A stretch of DNA of 64,000 bases, taken from the NCBI GenBank assembly GCA_026014805.1, contig JAOZHR010000031.1, positions 112,351 to 176,350 of the forward strand, given 5' to 3'. The position numbers and the translations under genes were made by a program. A model generated the notes under the pieces. The model was not told the DNA's origin and did no database searches. It was given only the letters and a program-made list of their open reading frames with translations. Source of the stretch: Candidatus Bathyarchaeota archaeon (GTDB lineage: Archaea; Thermoproteota; Bathyarchaeia; Bathyarchaeales; SOJC01). Shown here in pieces: positions 41,860 to 51,443 of this stretch; positions within the stretch are counted from its first letter, which is position 1; each line of letters starts with the position of its first letter.

Positions 41860-42309
41860 CTGCAGCGTAAAATAATCTTTTCCATGCTGTTGGTGGAGGA
41901 TTTCGCGGGCCTAGAACAGTTTAATGACTCGCGCACTTTTGCTGATCTCAATACCCCAGAGGCTTTTCGCCAATATCCATCCTTTTTTCTACGAGGTTGA
42001 AAATTCACTTCGTTTGCGTATATAGTGCTTATAAACGATGAAGAATGAGGTATTTCCCGAAAAAAAGAAGATCGCTCCAAGCAATGCGTGCTCACGCAAT
42101 TGTCTTCTGAACCTAATAGAGGGGTCTTTGAGTTAGGCGTGTTTGATTTGGAATCTATTTCTACAAAAATATCTTGCAAAATTCAAATAACAATGAGAAA
42201 GAGTAAAAGTATGTGGGAAGAGGATTTATTGATATGCGTTCAAATCCTTCAAGTGATATAAAGAATATATCTTTGCTAGGGTGTCTATGAGTGAGGATAG
42301 GTTAAAATA
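41860..42309. other. Gene-free stretch upstream of coaBC
   Basis: This 450-base stretch has no convincing gene on either strand. A 110-codon minus-strand frame is present, but its composition (Ser, Arg and Asn rich, no conserved pattern) does not look coding. The region near 42240-42300 is AT-rich and probably holds the coaBC promoter. Confidence 0.5.
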
Positions 42310-43524
42310 ATGGGGGATTTTGAAAGCCAAAAAGACCAAGACATAATTCGTCTTGGGGGTCATCTAGATAATAAGAAGATAGCACTATTTGTGACAGGCA
42401 GTATAGCTGCATATAAAACGCCGTCACTCGTCAGGCACTTTCGGCAATATGGAGCAGTTGTTCATGTTTATCTTACCGAAGAAGCACAAAAGTATGTTAC
42501 CGAAGATAGTTTAGAATGGACTAGTACAAACCCAGTTATAACTAGACTTTCTGCTAAGGCAGAGCATTTGTACGAATTTGATGCTTATGTAGTTGCCCCG
42601 GCAACGCTAAACACCATCGGGCAAATGGCAGACGGAAAAGCAAGTAACGCAGTAACTAGCACACTTGCTTCTGCTCTAGGAAGACTTGAACGAGGTAGCG
42701 CTTCTATTTTGGTTGCACCAGCGATGCATGGAACACTGGAAAATAACCCTGCGTATCAACAAAATCTTCGAAAATTAAAATCCTATAATGTCAAAATTAT
42801 CGAGCCTGAAAATAAATATGGCAAAGCAAATCTTCCAAGTTCACATAATATTGTTGTTGAAACGATCAGAGAATTAAGCGTAAGTCCTCTAAAGAGAAAG
42901 CGAATTCTTATCACTGCGGGACCAGCACCTGGGCGTATAGATAGTGTGCGATTGGTGACCAATAGATTTAGAGGTCGGTTAGGAATTGAGATTGCCGATG
43001 AAGCCTATATGAGGGGAGCAGATGTCAAATTGATTTTAGGTCCTAGTGGAATTCAACAGCCAACGTATTTAAATACGATATCAATAAGAGATTTCCATGA
43101 ATACTATTCAAAAGTTATGGATATTCTCAAGAATAACTCTATTGAGATTGGGATTTTCTCCGCCTCGGTAGCAGATTATATCCCAAAAGAAGTGTTTGAT
43201 GGTAAAATTCCTTCTCAAAGTGAGTTACAATCAATTCAACTAAAACAAACCCCCAAAGTCATCAAAGATGTGAGACAGAAATTTCCAAATTTACTTATAG
43301 TTGCGTTTAAATACGAAGAAAAGATATCAAGAGAAAAAATAGAAAAAATAGCTCAAAGTAGAGTAAAGCAAGGTTACCAACTAGTCATTGCCAACAGAGG
43401 CGAAGATATGACCCCATGGGGGGAGTATAACAGTATTATAGTGGACAAAAACGGTGTAGTTGCAAAACCATCATCAAAAAAAGAATGTGCGACATTACTC
43501 TTAGATCTTCTAGAAAAATCATAA
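42310..43524 (+). CDS. coaBC: Bifunctional phosphopantothenoylcysteine decarboxylase/synthetase
   Basis: CoaBC makes 4'-phosphopantetheine on the way to coenzyme A. The 404-residue protein has an FMN-binding CoaC domain (about 20-195: LFVTGSIAAYKTPSLVR, VVAPATLNTIGQMADG, PAMHGTLENNP) and a CoaB domain (about 200-400: ILITAGPAPGRIDSVRLVTN, SVADYIPKE, LKQTPKVI). The substrate-site PAMN of many CoaC proteins is PAMH here. A leader of about 18 polar residues precedes the first strand. Supply of CoA fits the acetyl-CoA metabolism of the window. Confidence 0.9.
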   Translation: MGDFESQKDQDIIRLGGHLDNKKIALFVTGSIAAYKTPSLVRHFRQYGAVVHVYLTEEAQKYVTEDSLEWTSTNPVITRLSAKAEHLYEFDAYVVAPATLNTIGQMADGKASNAVTSTLASALGRLERGSASILVAPAMHGTLENNPAYQQNLRKLKSYNVKIIEPENKYGKANLPSSHNIVVETIRELSVSPLKRKRILITAGPAPGRIDSVRLVTNRFRGRLGIEIADEAYMRGADVKLILGPSGIQQPTYLNTISIRDFHEYYSKVMDILKNNSIEIGIFSASVADYIPKEVFDGKIPSQSELQSIQLKQTPKVIKDVRQKFPNLLIVAFKYEEKISREKIEKIAQSRVKQGYQLVIANRGEDMTPWGEYNSIIVDKNGVVAKPSSKKECATLLLDLLEKS

Positions 43525-43697
43525 ATTACTTCGAGACAACCCTTTCCTTTTACAATGTTGTTTTCTAGTAAGCCTAACAGAATACTAATGCGCACGCGTA
43601 TTGCGCTAGATTTGCAGTGAAATAGAAGAAAGTTCCAGATGGTTTATATTATTTATATGAGTGTTATATTATTACAGAATTGAAGGGAGAAAATACC

Positions 43698-44612
43698 ATG
43701 AAGCTTCTGCTATCCAGAGAATCAATAGCAACAATCGTTTTGCTGATGTTGCTGTCGCTGAATGCCATTGCAGGCATGACGATCCTTGTTAGTGCCACAA
43801 CAGCCATTAAAGACCCAACCGTTTACATCAACGGCAGTGGTTCTGTAGAAATAACTTGGAAATCTGGGAAGTCACAAACATATAGTTCCAATGCCTATGC
43901 AAACTTAGGTGGCTTGGACACTGTTACTATCACTCCAACCCATGGTTGGTATATCGATGCTGTTCTAATTGACGAAAATCCGCAAGAAATTTTAGACGAA
44001 GATGGATTCAGTCTCATCAATGTAAAAGCCAAAAGCATGGTTTCTGTCACTTTCCTGGAAAACGGCGGGATTGACGATGTGGAAACAGGGTCTAACGTGG
44101 AGGCTTATCCAGATCCTGATGTCGGCTTAATCTTCGATGATGTGCTAGTAAATGGGTTTGCATATGCGTATACAATTGGACTGCCGCACCCTGATCAAAT
44201 AAGTGAAACTTGGGATATTCAAACAGACGCTATTTTCGATCAAAGCGTAACGGTAATACTAGTATTAAATCTCGTTGACTTAGGTGGTTCTGATCCGACA
44301 GCGCTGAGATTGTTTAGAACCGAATATGAGCTCGCGCGCGCGGACGTCAACTTAGACGGAAAGGTAGACGGAACTGACGTCTCCATTGTAGCCAATTCTA
44401 ACCCCTCAGAACTCGGTGATCCAGAATACGATCCAAGACTCGATCTGAACGATAATGGCGTAATAGACGATGACGACGTAAACATAGTGAACAATTACGT
44501 TGGAGAATCAGTTTGGGAACCACTCGAATCGAGGGTTTTCTTAGATAATGACCTCGTCTACGTTTACGGAGTAACTGATCACCTCTCGTTATTCGGTGTT
44601 CATAAAAATTAG
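43698..44612 (+). CDS. Secreted protein with a dockerin-like calcium-binding repeat
   Basis: ATG 43698 follows AAGGGAG by eight bases and starts a typical signal sequence (about residues 1-33, ending near VSATTA), so the protein of 304 residues is exported. After a beta-rich region come two EF-hand-like loops, ADVNLDGKVDGTDVS and LDLNDNGVIDDDDVN, which together form a dockerin type I-like module. In clostridia dockerins bind cohesins; in archaea they occur in secreted proteins of uncertain partners. No cohesin is in the window. Confidence 0.78.
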   Translation: MKLLLSRESIATIVLLMLLSLNAIAGMTILVSATTAIKDPTVYINGSGSVEITWKSGKSQTYSSNAYANLGGLDTVTITPTHGWYIDAVLIDENPQEILDEDGFSLINVKAKSMVSVTFLENGGIDDVETGSNVEAYPDPDVGLIFDDVLVNGFAYAYTIGLPHPDQISETWDIQTDAIFDQSVTVILVLNLVDLGGSDPTALRLFRTEYELARADVNLDGKVDGTDVSIVANSNPSELGDPEYDPRLDLNDNGVIDDDDVNIVNNYVGESVWEPLESRVFLDNDLVYVYGVTDHLSLFGVHKN

Positions 44613-44726
44613 GCAGACCCCACTCACGCAAGGCGAGTAGCTGATTCACACTCGAGGTATTCACTATGTCTTCGGAGTGCATTCAAAGGCGCATGCAATG
44701 TAAACTGCGAATCAAAATCATACCCC

Positions 44727-44737
44727 TTTTTTCTTTG
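44727..44737 (+). terminator. Oligo-pyrimidine terminator after the dockerin-like gene
   Basis: CTTTTTTCTTT lies 114 bases after the dockerin stop and before the large repeat-nitrilase gene. Its T-rich composition fits an archaeal terminator. Confidence 0.35.
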
Positions 44738-44827
44738 TTGTGTTGAGCCAGGTTTATTCAATTGGAAACCCTTTCAAACGATTAGTAGATGTTCTTCTAG
44801 ACAACTGGTGAACTCCGAAAACATTAC

Positions 44828-47800
44828 ATGCGAGTGCTCTTAAAACATACAGATGTAAAACGTTACAGAGGGAACGGTGCTAGGCATTTCATGTTTTCTA
44901 GCTCTAATATTAAGTTCGTTATTAGGAAAGCAAAGGAGCACGAAAAACAATACAATTGGCTCAAAGCAGCAAAATTCTATGAACAAGTCTTACACACCAA
45001 ATCAAGAAATGCTTCCTTTTCCGCAAAAACATGGCAGAGGATAGGTCTCTGCTACGATCGAGCGTCTAGACAGACTGGAGATATAGAAAACTTCAAGAAA
45101 CTTAGACAGCTGGCAGTAGAAGCTTTCGAAAATGCAGCTGAACTCTACGAAAAGGAAGATAAATTAAAAAATCGAGCTGAAGCTTTGCTGAGCAAAGCTA
45201 TCGCTAAGTACATACTCTCTTGGTCAGCATCCAACCCTTCAGAGAAGAAGAAAATACTTGATGAAAGTCGCACATTTGGAAACAGGGCCTTACAGGCAGA
45301 CAGAAATGCGAGGGATAAATTAACCTATGGAAAGACTTGTAACAACCTGCTATTGTGTCTTTATGAACGCTTATATGTTACATCTGACGGGGAAGAAAAG
45401 CAACTCATAGCACAAGAAGGAATAAATTACAGCAAACAGGCCATCTCTGTCCTATCAAAGCTTGGTAGCAATAGTGAACTTGTCCTAGCCTATTCAGCAG
45501 CAAGCCTGCATAGCTGGTATGCCGCAAACATCAGTGAACAGGAAAAGAAGAGAAATGAGTTAGCCCAAAAAAGCTTGAGCTACTCAGAGAAAGCCGTGGC
45601 TCTTTCCAAGGATGTTGATGATCCCTATTACACTACGATGTCACGCTGGGCAGCAGCTCTAAGCACACTTTTCTTCGCAGGAAAAATCGAAGTATCATTG
45701 CAATATGCCCAGGAAATGCTGGAACAAGGGTCAATTGCAAGAGATAATTACTTAAAAGGTGTTGCGTGTTACCTCCTTACATTTATCACAGATTGGATCA
45801 AATCCCAAGAATCAAATGCAAGCAAAAAGAAGGAAAGATGCGAAGAGATCATCAGATATGCCAAAGAGGCTATACGCTATCTTACACTTGTCTCTCAAGA
45901 TTCTATCATAGCAGAAACCTATCTGTTCTACGCTGAAAGCTACTCTTCATTAGCACATGATGTTGAAGCCGACATGGAAAACAAACGTGTTTTGCAAGAA
46001 AAAGCAGTGGGAATTGGACAGAAAGGATTAGAATATGCAGTCCGTTCAGGTTCCCCAGATGCTATGGGTTCTGCCCTCCACGCTTTAAGCAAAGCACTGC
46101 ATTTTTATTCTAACTTGCAATCTGAAAAAGATGAAAAAAGAAAGATATTGAAAGAAGCTTTGATCAATAGAAACAAGTATATCGAAACTGTTCAAGCATC
46201 GTTTCCATCAAACTATTGGATTTTTGGTGTTGGCAAATACTATGCAGCATTAATGGAAGCAGAGTTAGCAAGATTAGAGGCAGATAGGAATAAGAAGATA
46301 GATCTTCTTGAAAAAGCTATCTCAGATATGTTTGATGGTGTTTCAAATTGCAAAAAATGGATTTCATCACGCTCTTCCCTCTTCCACAAAATCATCATTG
46401 CAGAATACCAAAACACGTTTGGAGACATACTTTGCCAGCTATATTCACTGAATCATGATGAAGCAAGTTTAGCCAGAGCAATTGAAGTTTATAATGATTC
46501 TGCCAAAAAATACAAGGAAGCTGACTTACCAAGTCGCGCTGCTGAGTCTTATTGGAAAATGGCGCGAAACATGGACCATCTTGGCAATCATGCAGAGGCT
46601 GCTGAAAATTTTGAAGATGCATCTACGCAATACAAGGCTGCTGCTAAAAAAATCCATCAGTTCGCTGATTTCTATGAAGATTATGCCATCTACATTAAGG
46701 CCTGGGCCGAAATCGAAAAAGCCAAAACTGCCCATAAGCATGAAGAATATGCCACTGCACAGCAACATTACCAAGAAGCAACAAGCTTTCTCACACAATC
46801 CAAAATGTGGAGCTATCTGTCTCCAAACTTCCATGCATGGTCACTTCTAGAACATGCAGAAGACTTGAGTAGAAAAGAAAGCAACACCAAGTCAATAGAA
46901 GCCTTCAGAGAAGCAGCAAGTCTGTTTGAAGAAATAGAAAAACACATCAAATTTGCACACTCACAACTTCAAAGCTTTGAAGTTAGAGACGAGAAGGAAA
47001 TGGTAATTGAGTTAGTGGAAATCTCATATATAAGACGCGAATACTGTATCGGAAGAATTGCGATCGAAGAAGCAAAAATCCTTGACAGACAGGGCAACCA
47101 TACTTCTAGTTCCGAAAAATATGCCTCTGCGTCCAAAAGATTCCAAAACGCAGTTGACGCCATGAAACATGAGGCAGATCGCCTAGAATTCAGACCGATA
47201 ATTTTTGTCTGCAAAGCTTGGCAAATGATGACGCAAGCAGAAGCCGAAGCGTCGCCTGACTTATATTTAAAGGCTGCCAAATTTTTTGATGAAGCCAAAG
47301 AATATAGCCTCAGTGAAAGAGCAAAGATTTTGGCTTTAGGGCATAGTCGATTTTGCAAAGCACTTGAAGCTGGGATGAGATTTGAAGCCACAAGAGACAG
47401 AAAGTTGCATTTATCTGCAACTCAGCATCTTGAAAGCGCTGCAAACTACTACATAAAAGCTGGGTTCAAAACAGCCTCAGAATACGCTGTCGCCACCCGA
47501 CGCCTTCTTGATGGCTACATATATATGGACAGTGCCAATATCGAAACAGATCCCGAGAAGAAAGCAAGATATTATGTAGTCGCTGAAAAGGTCCTTCAAG
47601 CTTCAGTGGAATCATACTTAAGAGCACAACACCCTGAGAAAGCTCAGCAGGTTCGCCAACTTTTAGATAGAGTTAGAGAAGAACGAACTCTAGTAACATC
47701 ATTAAGCGAAGTCTTACACGCACCAACTATTGCCTCATCAACGACGAGTTTTATCACACCAACACCAACGCGCGAAAATGCCGTTGGACTGGAGAGATTT

Positions 47801-49069
47801 GACCACACTAATGTCCAAGCTCATCTAACAATTCCAGAAGAAGTAACTATGGACGAAAATCTCCAAATCCAGTTAGATCTCGTTAATGTTGCCAAAAACT
47901 CTGGGTTACTCATCAGAATTGACGATATTCTTCCTGAAGGATTCATTTTAACTGAAACGCCTCTCGAATATAATGTAAAGAATGGTTCAATCGATCTGGG
48001 AGGAAAAAAGTTTGAACCCCTTAAAGTCGAATCAATAAAAATCTCAGCTCGAGCGACTGATTTTGGGATCTTCAAGGTGAGCCCTCAGGTAATATACATC
48101 GACGAAGCTGGGAAATTTCGAACTTGCAGTCCACAACCTGTGAATCTAAAAGTGCAAGCCCCTGCACGGATTGCTAGAAAGGGAGGTTTTAAGAGGAAAT
48201 ATGAGCTTGTCTACAAGGACCTGCTCAAAGAATACCCACGAATGCCAAAGAGTAATTGTAGAGTCGCCATCGCACAAATTGTTTTTTCTAAATCAGGTGA
48301 TGTCTTAAACGAGTTTTACGAGGAGAAAGCCCCGGGTCTCTTTAGCTTCCGAAAAGACAAAATTGAAACTGCTAGATTGAAAGTAAAAAACATGATACAA
48401 ATCGCCCATACAAAAGAAGTCAATGTATTACTCTTTCCAGAACTAACCGTTGACCTTAGCTACAGCGCATTATTAAGAGATATAATCAACTTGGCAAAAG
48501 CCTACGAAATGTATATAATCCCGGGATCATATCACGACCAGAAAACAAAACAAAACATCAGTCTAGTCATAGGGCCTACCGGAATCCTTTGGCGACAAGA
48601 AAAACATATTCCAGCAATTATCCACCATAAAGGCAAGAGATTCAACGAGGGAATAGATGTTAGAGAAATTCCCAGAAAAATTTTCGTCTGCAACACGGAG
48701 TTCGGAAGAATAGCGATTGCTATATGCCGTGACTTTCTTGACATGGATCTAAGGGTGGAGTTGAAAAACTTTGAACCTCCAGTGGACATTGTCTTAAACC
48801 CAGCCTTTACTCCAGTAACAGCTGATTTCCAAGCAGTCCACTTTGATGCCCGTAGGTCTATCTATGCCTACTGCTTTTTCGCCAATGTTGCAGAATTCGG
48901 CGAATCTATGATATTCACACCGGAAAAAGAACGCGTAGAAAGGAGGATTCCTGCAGGAGAAGAGAGCATTATCTTCAAAGATGTAGACTTCTTCAAACTT
49001 CGTTCAGCACGTAAAAAATGGGAAAAAGAAAAGAGAGGAGAAAGAAGATTCATCCAAAGCACGAGATAG
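44828..49069 (+). CDS. Giant helical-repeat (TPR-like) protein with a C-terminal nitrilase domain
   Basis: The 1,413-residue protein starts at ATG 44828; ATG 44891 is an alternative. Residues about 35-960 are helical repeats of TPR character (LKAAKFYEQVL, AVEAFENAAELYEKED, EAAENFEDASTQYKAAA). Residues about 990-1115 form an Ig-like or surface-protein-like beta domain (LTIPEEVTMDENLQIQLDLVN). Residues about 1140-1395 are a carbon-nitrogen hydrolase with the full triad Glu1205 (FPEL), Lys1259 (QEKH) and Cys1300 (AICRD). No signal peptide or membrane segment is seen, so it is probably cytoplasmic. The substrate is unknown; the repeats may recruit or regulate. Confidence 0.85.
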   Translation: MRVLLKHTDVKRYRGNGARHFMFSSSNIKFVIRKAKEHEKQYNWLKAAKFYEQVLHTKSRNASFSAKTWQRIGLCYDRASRQTGDIENFKKLRQLAVEAFENAAELYEKEDKLKNRAEALLSKAIAKYILSWSASNPSEKKKILDESRTFGNRALQADRNARDKLTYGKTCNNLLLCLYERLYVTSDGEEKQLIAQEGINYSKQAISVLSKLGSNSELVLAYSAASLHSWYAANISEQEKKRNELAQKSLSYSEKAVALSKDVDDPYYTTMSRWAAALSTLFFAGKIEVSLQYAQEMLEQGSIARDNYLKGVACYLLTFITDWIKSQESNASKKKERCEEIIRYAKEAIRYLTLVSQDSIIAETYLFYAESYSSLAHDVEADMENKRVLQEKAVGIGQKGLEYAVRSGSPDAMGSALHALSKALHFYSNLQSEKDEKRKILKEALINRNKYIETVQASFPSNYWIFGVGKYYAALMEAELARLEADRNKKIDLLEKAISDMFDGVSNCKKWISSRSSLFHKIIIAEYQNTFGDILCQLYSLNHDEASLARAIEVYNDSAKKYKEADLPSRAAESYWKMARNMDHLGNHAEAAENFEDASTQYKAAAKKIHQFADFYEDYAIYIKAWAEIEKAKTAHKHEEYATAQQHYQEATSFLTQSKMWSYLSPNFHAWSLLEHAEDLSRKESNTKSIEAFREAASLFEEIEKHIKFAHSQLQSFEVRDEKEMVIELVEISYIRREYCIGRIAIEEAKILDRQGNHTSSSEKYASASKRFQNAVDAMKHEADRLEFRPIIFVCKAWQMMTQAEAEASPDLYLKAAKFFDEAKEYSLSERAKILALGHSRFCKALEAGMRFEATRDRKLHLSATQHLESAANYYIKAGFKTASEYAVATRRLLDGYIYMDSANIETDPEKKARYYVVAEKVLQASVESYLRAQHPEKAQQVRQLLDRVREERTLVTSLSEVLHAPTIASSTTSFITPTPTRENAVGLERFDHTNVQAHLTIPEEVTMDENLQIQLDLVNVAKNSGLLIRIDDILPEGFILTETPLEYNVKNGSIDLGGKKFEPLKVESIKISARATDFGIFKVSPQVIYIDEAGKFRTCSPQPVNLKVQAPARIARKGGFKRKYELVYKDLLKEYPRMPKSNCRVAIAQIVFSKSGDVLNEFYEEKAPGLFSFRKDKIETARLKVKNMIQIAHTKEVNVLLFPELTVDLSYSALLRDIINLAKAYEMYIIPGSYHDQKTKQNISLVIGPTGILWRQEKHIPAIIHHKGKRFNEGIDVREIPRKIFVCNTEFGRIAIAICRDFLDMDLRVELKNFEPPVDIVLNPAFTPVTADFQAVHFDARRSIYAYCFFANVAEFGESMIFTPEKERVERRIPAGEESIIFKDVDFFKLRSARKKWEKEKRGERRFIQSTR

Positions 49070-49436
49070 CTACGATTGAAAATCGTAAAACTAAAGACAT
49101 ACTTTATGCACACGTGCATTTAGAGTGATCTAAGAGAACAAGGAGACCTACAGCTGCTCTTCTACCAAAGAAGAAAGAGAAAAGCTACATCTTTCTAAGA
49201 ATTATTTAAAGCGACAATCAAAGAAATAACTACTGCAAGAGAAAAAAAGGGCGAATGCGGGCAACACCATCACTGATCACTTGTAACAATCCCACTCCAC
49301 CACCTCTTTTGTCATGTACTATTCTTCGCAGGAAACCTCATTAACTAAGACTTCAAAAAACTAAAAAGCGTAATTCTTAAGTTCCAGAAAGATCAATAGG
49401 ATAGCTCTCAACAATCAAGACACCGAAATTCAAAAG
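49070..49436. other. Gene-free stretch after the repeat-nitrilase gene
   Basis: No gene is seen in these 367 bases. ATGCAC-AC-GTGCAT at 49107-49120 is a short dyad just beyond the large gene and belongs to the recurrent alternating purine-pyrimidine elements. Purine-rich sequence follows, and the promoter of the acyltransferase gene should lie in the last 100 bases. Confidence 0.5.
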
Positions 49437-49943
49437 ATGACGAAAATGACACATCAAGAGAGAGAAGAAGTGAATTATCAAGATATTCATCCAACTGCAA
49501 TTATCGGAGACGGAACAAAGATCTATAACTTCGTATACATAAGTGAATATGTAACAATTGGGCGAAATTGTTTAATCGCCAATTTTGTTCATATTGACCA
49601 CGATGTGAAGATAGGAAATAACTCCAAAGTAATGTGCATGGTTCATATTCCAGAGTACACAAAAATCGGAAACAACTGTATGATTTACCCCAACGTTTGC
49701 CTCAGCAACGAAAAATACCCTCCAACTGGGAAAAAGGTTGAGGTAGTCATCGAAGATAACTGTATTGTTGGTACCGGAGCTATCATTAATGCTGGTGTAA
49801 GGTTAGGTGAAGGATGTGTAGTCGGGGCAGGCAGTCTTGTCACAAGAGATGTGGAACCTAGAACAGTCGTTTTTGGCCACCCAGCTCACAGACAGTATTC
49901 GAGAGAAGATTATGATAAAAAGCAGAAAGAATTTCTTTCTTAA
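49437..49943 (+). CDS. Hexapeptide-repeat (left-handed beta-helix) acyltransferase
   Basis: The 168-residue protein shows the [LIV]GXXXX periodicity of the left-handed beta helix from about residue 18 to 145: IIGDGTKI, TIGRNC, KIGNNS, KIGNNC, IVGTGA, VVGAGS. NFVHIDHDVKIG contains the catalytic-type His of nucleotide-sugar N-acetyltransferases, and the end VFGHPAHRQY matches WbbJ/WbpD-like enzymes. It probably acetylates an amino sugar for surface glycans. No other glycan genes are adjacent. Confidence 0.85.
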   Translation: MTKMTHQEREEVNYQDIHPTAIIGDGTKIYNFVYISEYVTIGRNCLIANFVHIDHDVKIGNNSKVMCMVHIPEYTKIGNNCMIYPNVCLSNEKYPPTGKKVEVVIEDNCIVGTGAIINAGVRLGEGCVVGAGSLVTRDVEPRTVVFGHPAHRQYSREDYDKKQKEFLS

Positions 49944-50124
49944 CGATGCATTCAATGTTTACGATGCATTCGCGAATAGGTCGAGGCTTGACTTTTTCTG
50001 CAGGTTCTGGCGTAAGCTCTCAACAAATTTGTCAACATTCTTGCTTGGGACATTTCCGCAGAAATCAACCTCCTTCAAAATGCATGCATGCGTAATCAGC
50101 TAAACATACATCGCGCGCGCATTA

Positions 50125-50529
50125 TTAGTGAGCATAATTTCGTGTGTAGTGTTTAGGGTCCTGAACGACCTCTAACTCGTTGTTATCGGGATCTAAGAAG
50201 TCAGCGACTATGCCACCCCATGGCATTTTGGTTGGCTTCAGAGTGAATTCTACTCCTCGTTTCTTGAGTCTTTCATAGAGTGCGTAGATGTCGTCCGTAT
50301 CGAAGACTATCCCAGTTCGTCTTTTCCTCTTAGATTTCTTGCCAGTGGCATGCAAACCAATCTTGGCTAAAGGCTCATCTGGGCCAACTTCTGCATGGTT
50401 GAACCCTCTAGCGTTAAGGGCTACTGGTAAGCCAAGGATTTCATTGTAAAAACGCAGAGCTCTGTCCATGTCTGATACACGGATCATGGTCAACCAAAGA
50501 CGAGTTATTCTACCTTTTTCTTCTTTCAT
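50125..50529 (-). CDS. VOC (glyoxalase/bleomycin-resistance) superfamily protein
   Basis: ATG 50529 with GAGG seven bases upstream gives 134 residues. The two beta-alpha-beta-beta-beta modules begin at TRLWLTMIRVSDMDRALRFY and RRTGIVFDTDDIYALY. The last strand DPDNNELEVVQD carries the conserved Glu metal ligand. The first-strand ligand is absent, so the metal site may be incomplete. The function is not predictable from the superfamily. Confidence 0.8.
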   Translation of the reverse strand: MKEEKGRITRLWLTMIRVSDMDRALRFYNEILGLPVALNARGFNHAEVGPDEPLAKIGLHATGKKSKRKRRTGIVFDTDDIYALYERLKKRGVEFTLKPTKMPWGGIVADFLDPDNNELEVVQDPKHYTRNYAH

Positions 50530-50784
50530 TCTCACGCCTCGAAGTCAGATTATGAAGGAAGAACATTTTAGTTTTTGGCACGCGCGCGCACAATTCAGGG
50601 CTGATTAAGAGGTGCAGTCTTTAAGAAGTCAAAGGGAAAAAAATCCGTCAGAGTGGAGCTTGCTCACAAGGTGTGGTAAACGAGTTCAACCAAGAACTCA
50701 AACCTTGCAAGCTAAACTCCATACACACTTCCTTTGTTGATGGTATAACATTTCGGTTTTCGTAATATTGAGATGTGTAAATTC

Positions 50785-50799
50785 TTACGTATATCGTAA
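50785..50799. promoter_or_regulatory. Dyad and direct repeats in a leaderless promoter
   Basis: TTACG-TATAT-CGTAA is a perfect dyad. TCGTAATAT occurs at 50760-50768 and again at 50794-50802, 34 bases apart. A TATA-like TTTTAAGTA at 50813-50821 follows, about 30 bases before ATG 50850, so the transcript probably starts at or near the start codon. The dyad abuts the upstream side of the TATA box and could be bound by the regulator encoded next. The rest of the 50530-50849 gap shows no gene. Confidence 0.45.
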
Positions 50800-50849
50800 T
50801 ATAGGTTAAATCTTTTAAGTACAAAGACATACACAAGTAACAAATAACT

Positions 50850-51209
50850 ATGACAGGCGAGATTTCAATGGGAGAAAAAGTAAAGGAGAAGCAACTGGAA
50901 GAGCAGATTACAAAGGTCCTTACAACCTCAGAAATTGCAGCAATTAAAAAGATGCTTGAGAAAGACCATGCCATTGATTGTCTGTTTCTTTTGATTTTGG
51001 ACAAGGGGAAATGGAAGAAGGCTAAGACCTACATGAATAAACATAATCTCACACTGAGTGACGGTACATATAGGTCCCGTATGATAGAAATTACTCAACT
51101 GGGCTTGGCGAAGGCTATTCCTATCGATCCTCTCAAGAAGAAGTATGCTATCACGAAGAAGGGTAAGAAGCTTGCTTTGGCGTTGCTTGAGTTGCTTCAA
51201 AACGTCTAG
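50850..51209 (+). CDS. Winged-helix DNA-binding protein
   Basis: The 119-residue protein is mostly helical, with a helix-turn-helix-like TTSEIAAIKKMLEKDHAIDCLFLLIL and a wing-like KKKYAITKKGKKLALALLELL, the latter being the common end of archaeal winged-helix regulators. It probably has a leaderless message and may regulate itself through the dyad at 50785. ATG 50868 is an alternative start. Confidence 0.6.
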   Translation: MTGEISMGEKVKEKQLEEQITKVLTTSEIAAIKKMLEKDHAIDCLFLLILDKGKWKKAKTYMNKHNLTLSDGTYRSRMIEITQLGLAKAIPIDPLKKKYAITKKGKKLALALLELLQNV

Positions 51210-51235
51210 TTGAAAACGATAATTTTGTTTGTTCG

Positions 51236-51379
51236 ATGTTGGGAATGGTGCCTTCCTACTGGGCGTTGCGTAACTTGTATTTTCTGAGAAATGTTCTTAC
51301 TCGTATCGATTCAAGAATAGACGTTTCCGTCTGGGAATTAGTATTGAAAAGATTTGAGCAGAAGCTTCTTGCTGCTTAG
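51236..51379 (+). CDS. Possible 47-residue protein or gene fragment
   Basis: A frame in the 234-base gap between the winged-helix gene and the FAD dehydrogenase encodes MLGMVPSYWALRNLYFLRN and continues to a basic helix ending KLLAA. Its composition is protein-like, but there is no clear ribosome-binding site and no recognised family. It may be the remnant of a larger gene. Confidence 0.25.
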   Translation: MLGMVPSYWALRNLYFLRNVLTRIDSRIDVSVWELVLKRFEQKLLAA

Positions 51380-51443
51380 GCGTTTGAAGCGTTGGTATAG
51401 TTGTAAAGCATGTATTCAGCTTGATGTGTCTGAGCGGGCGTCT

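Noticed and set aside
41847..42179. A 110-codon minus-strand frame between the ACD-GNAT gene and coaBC
   Set aside because: Composition is not protein-like, no ribosome-binding site is seen and it includes the hairpin region; treated as non-coding.
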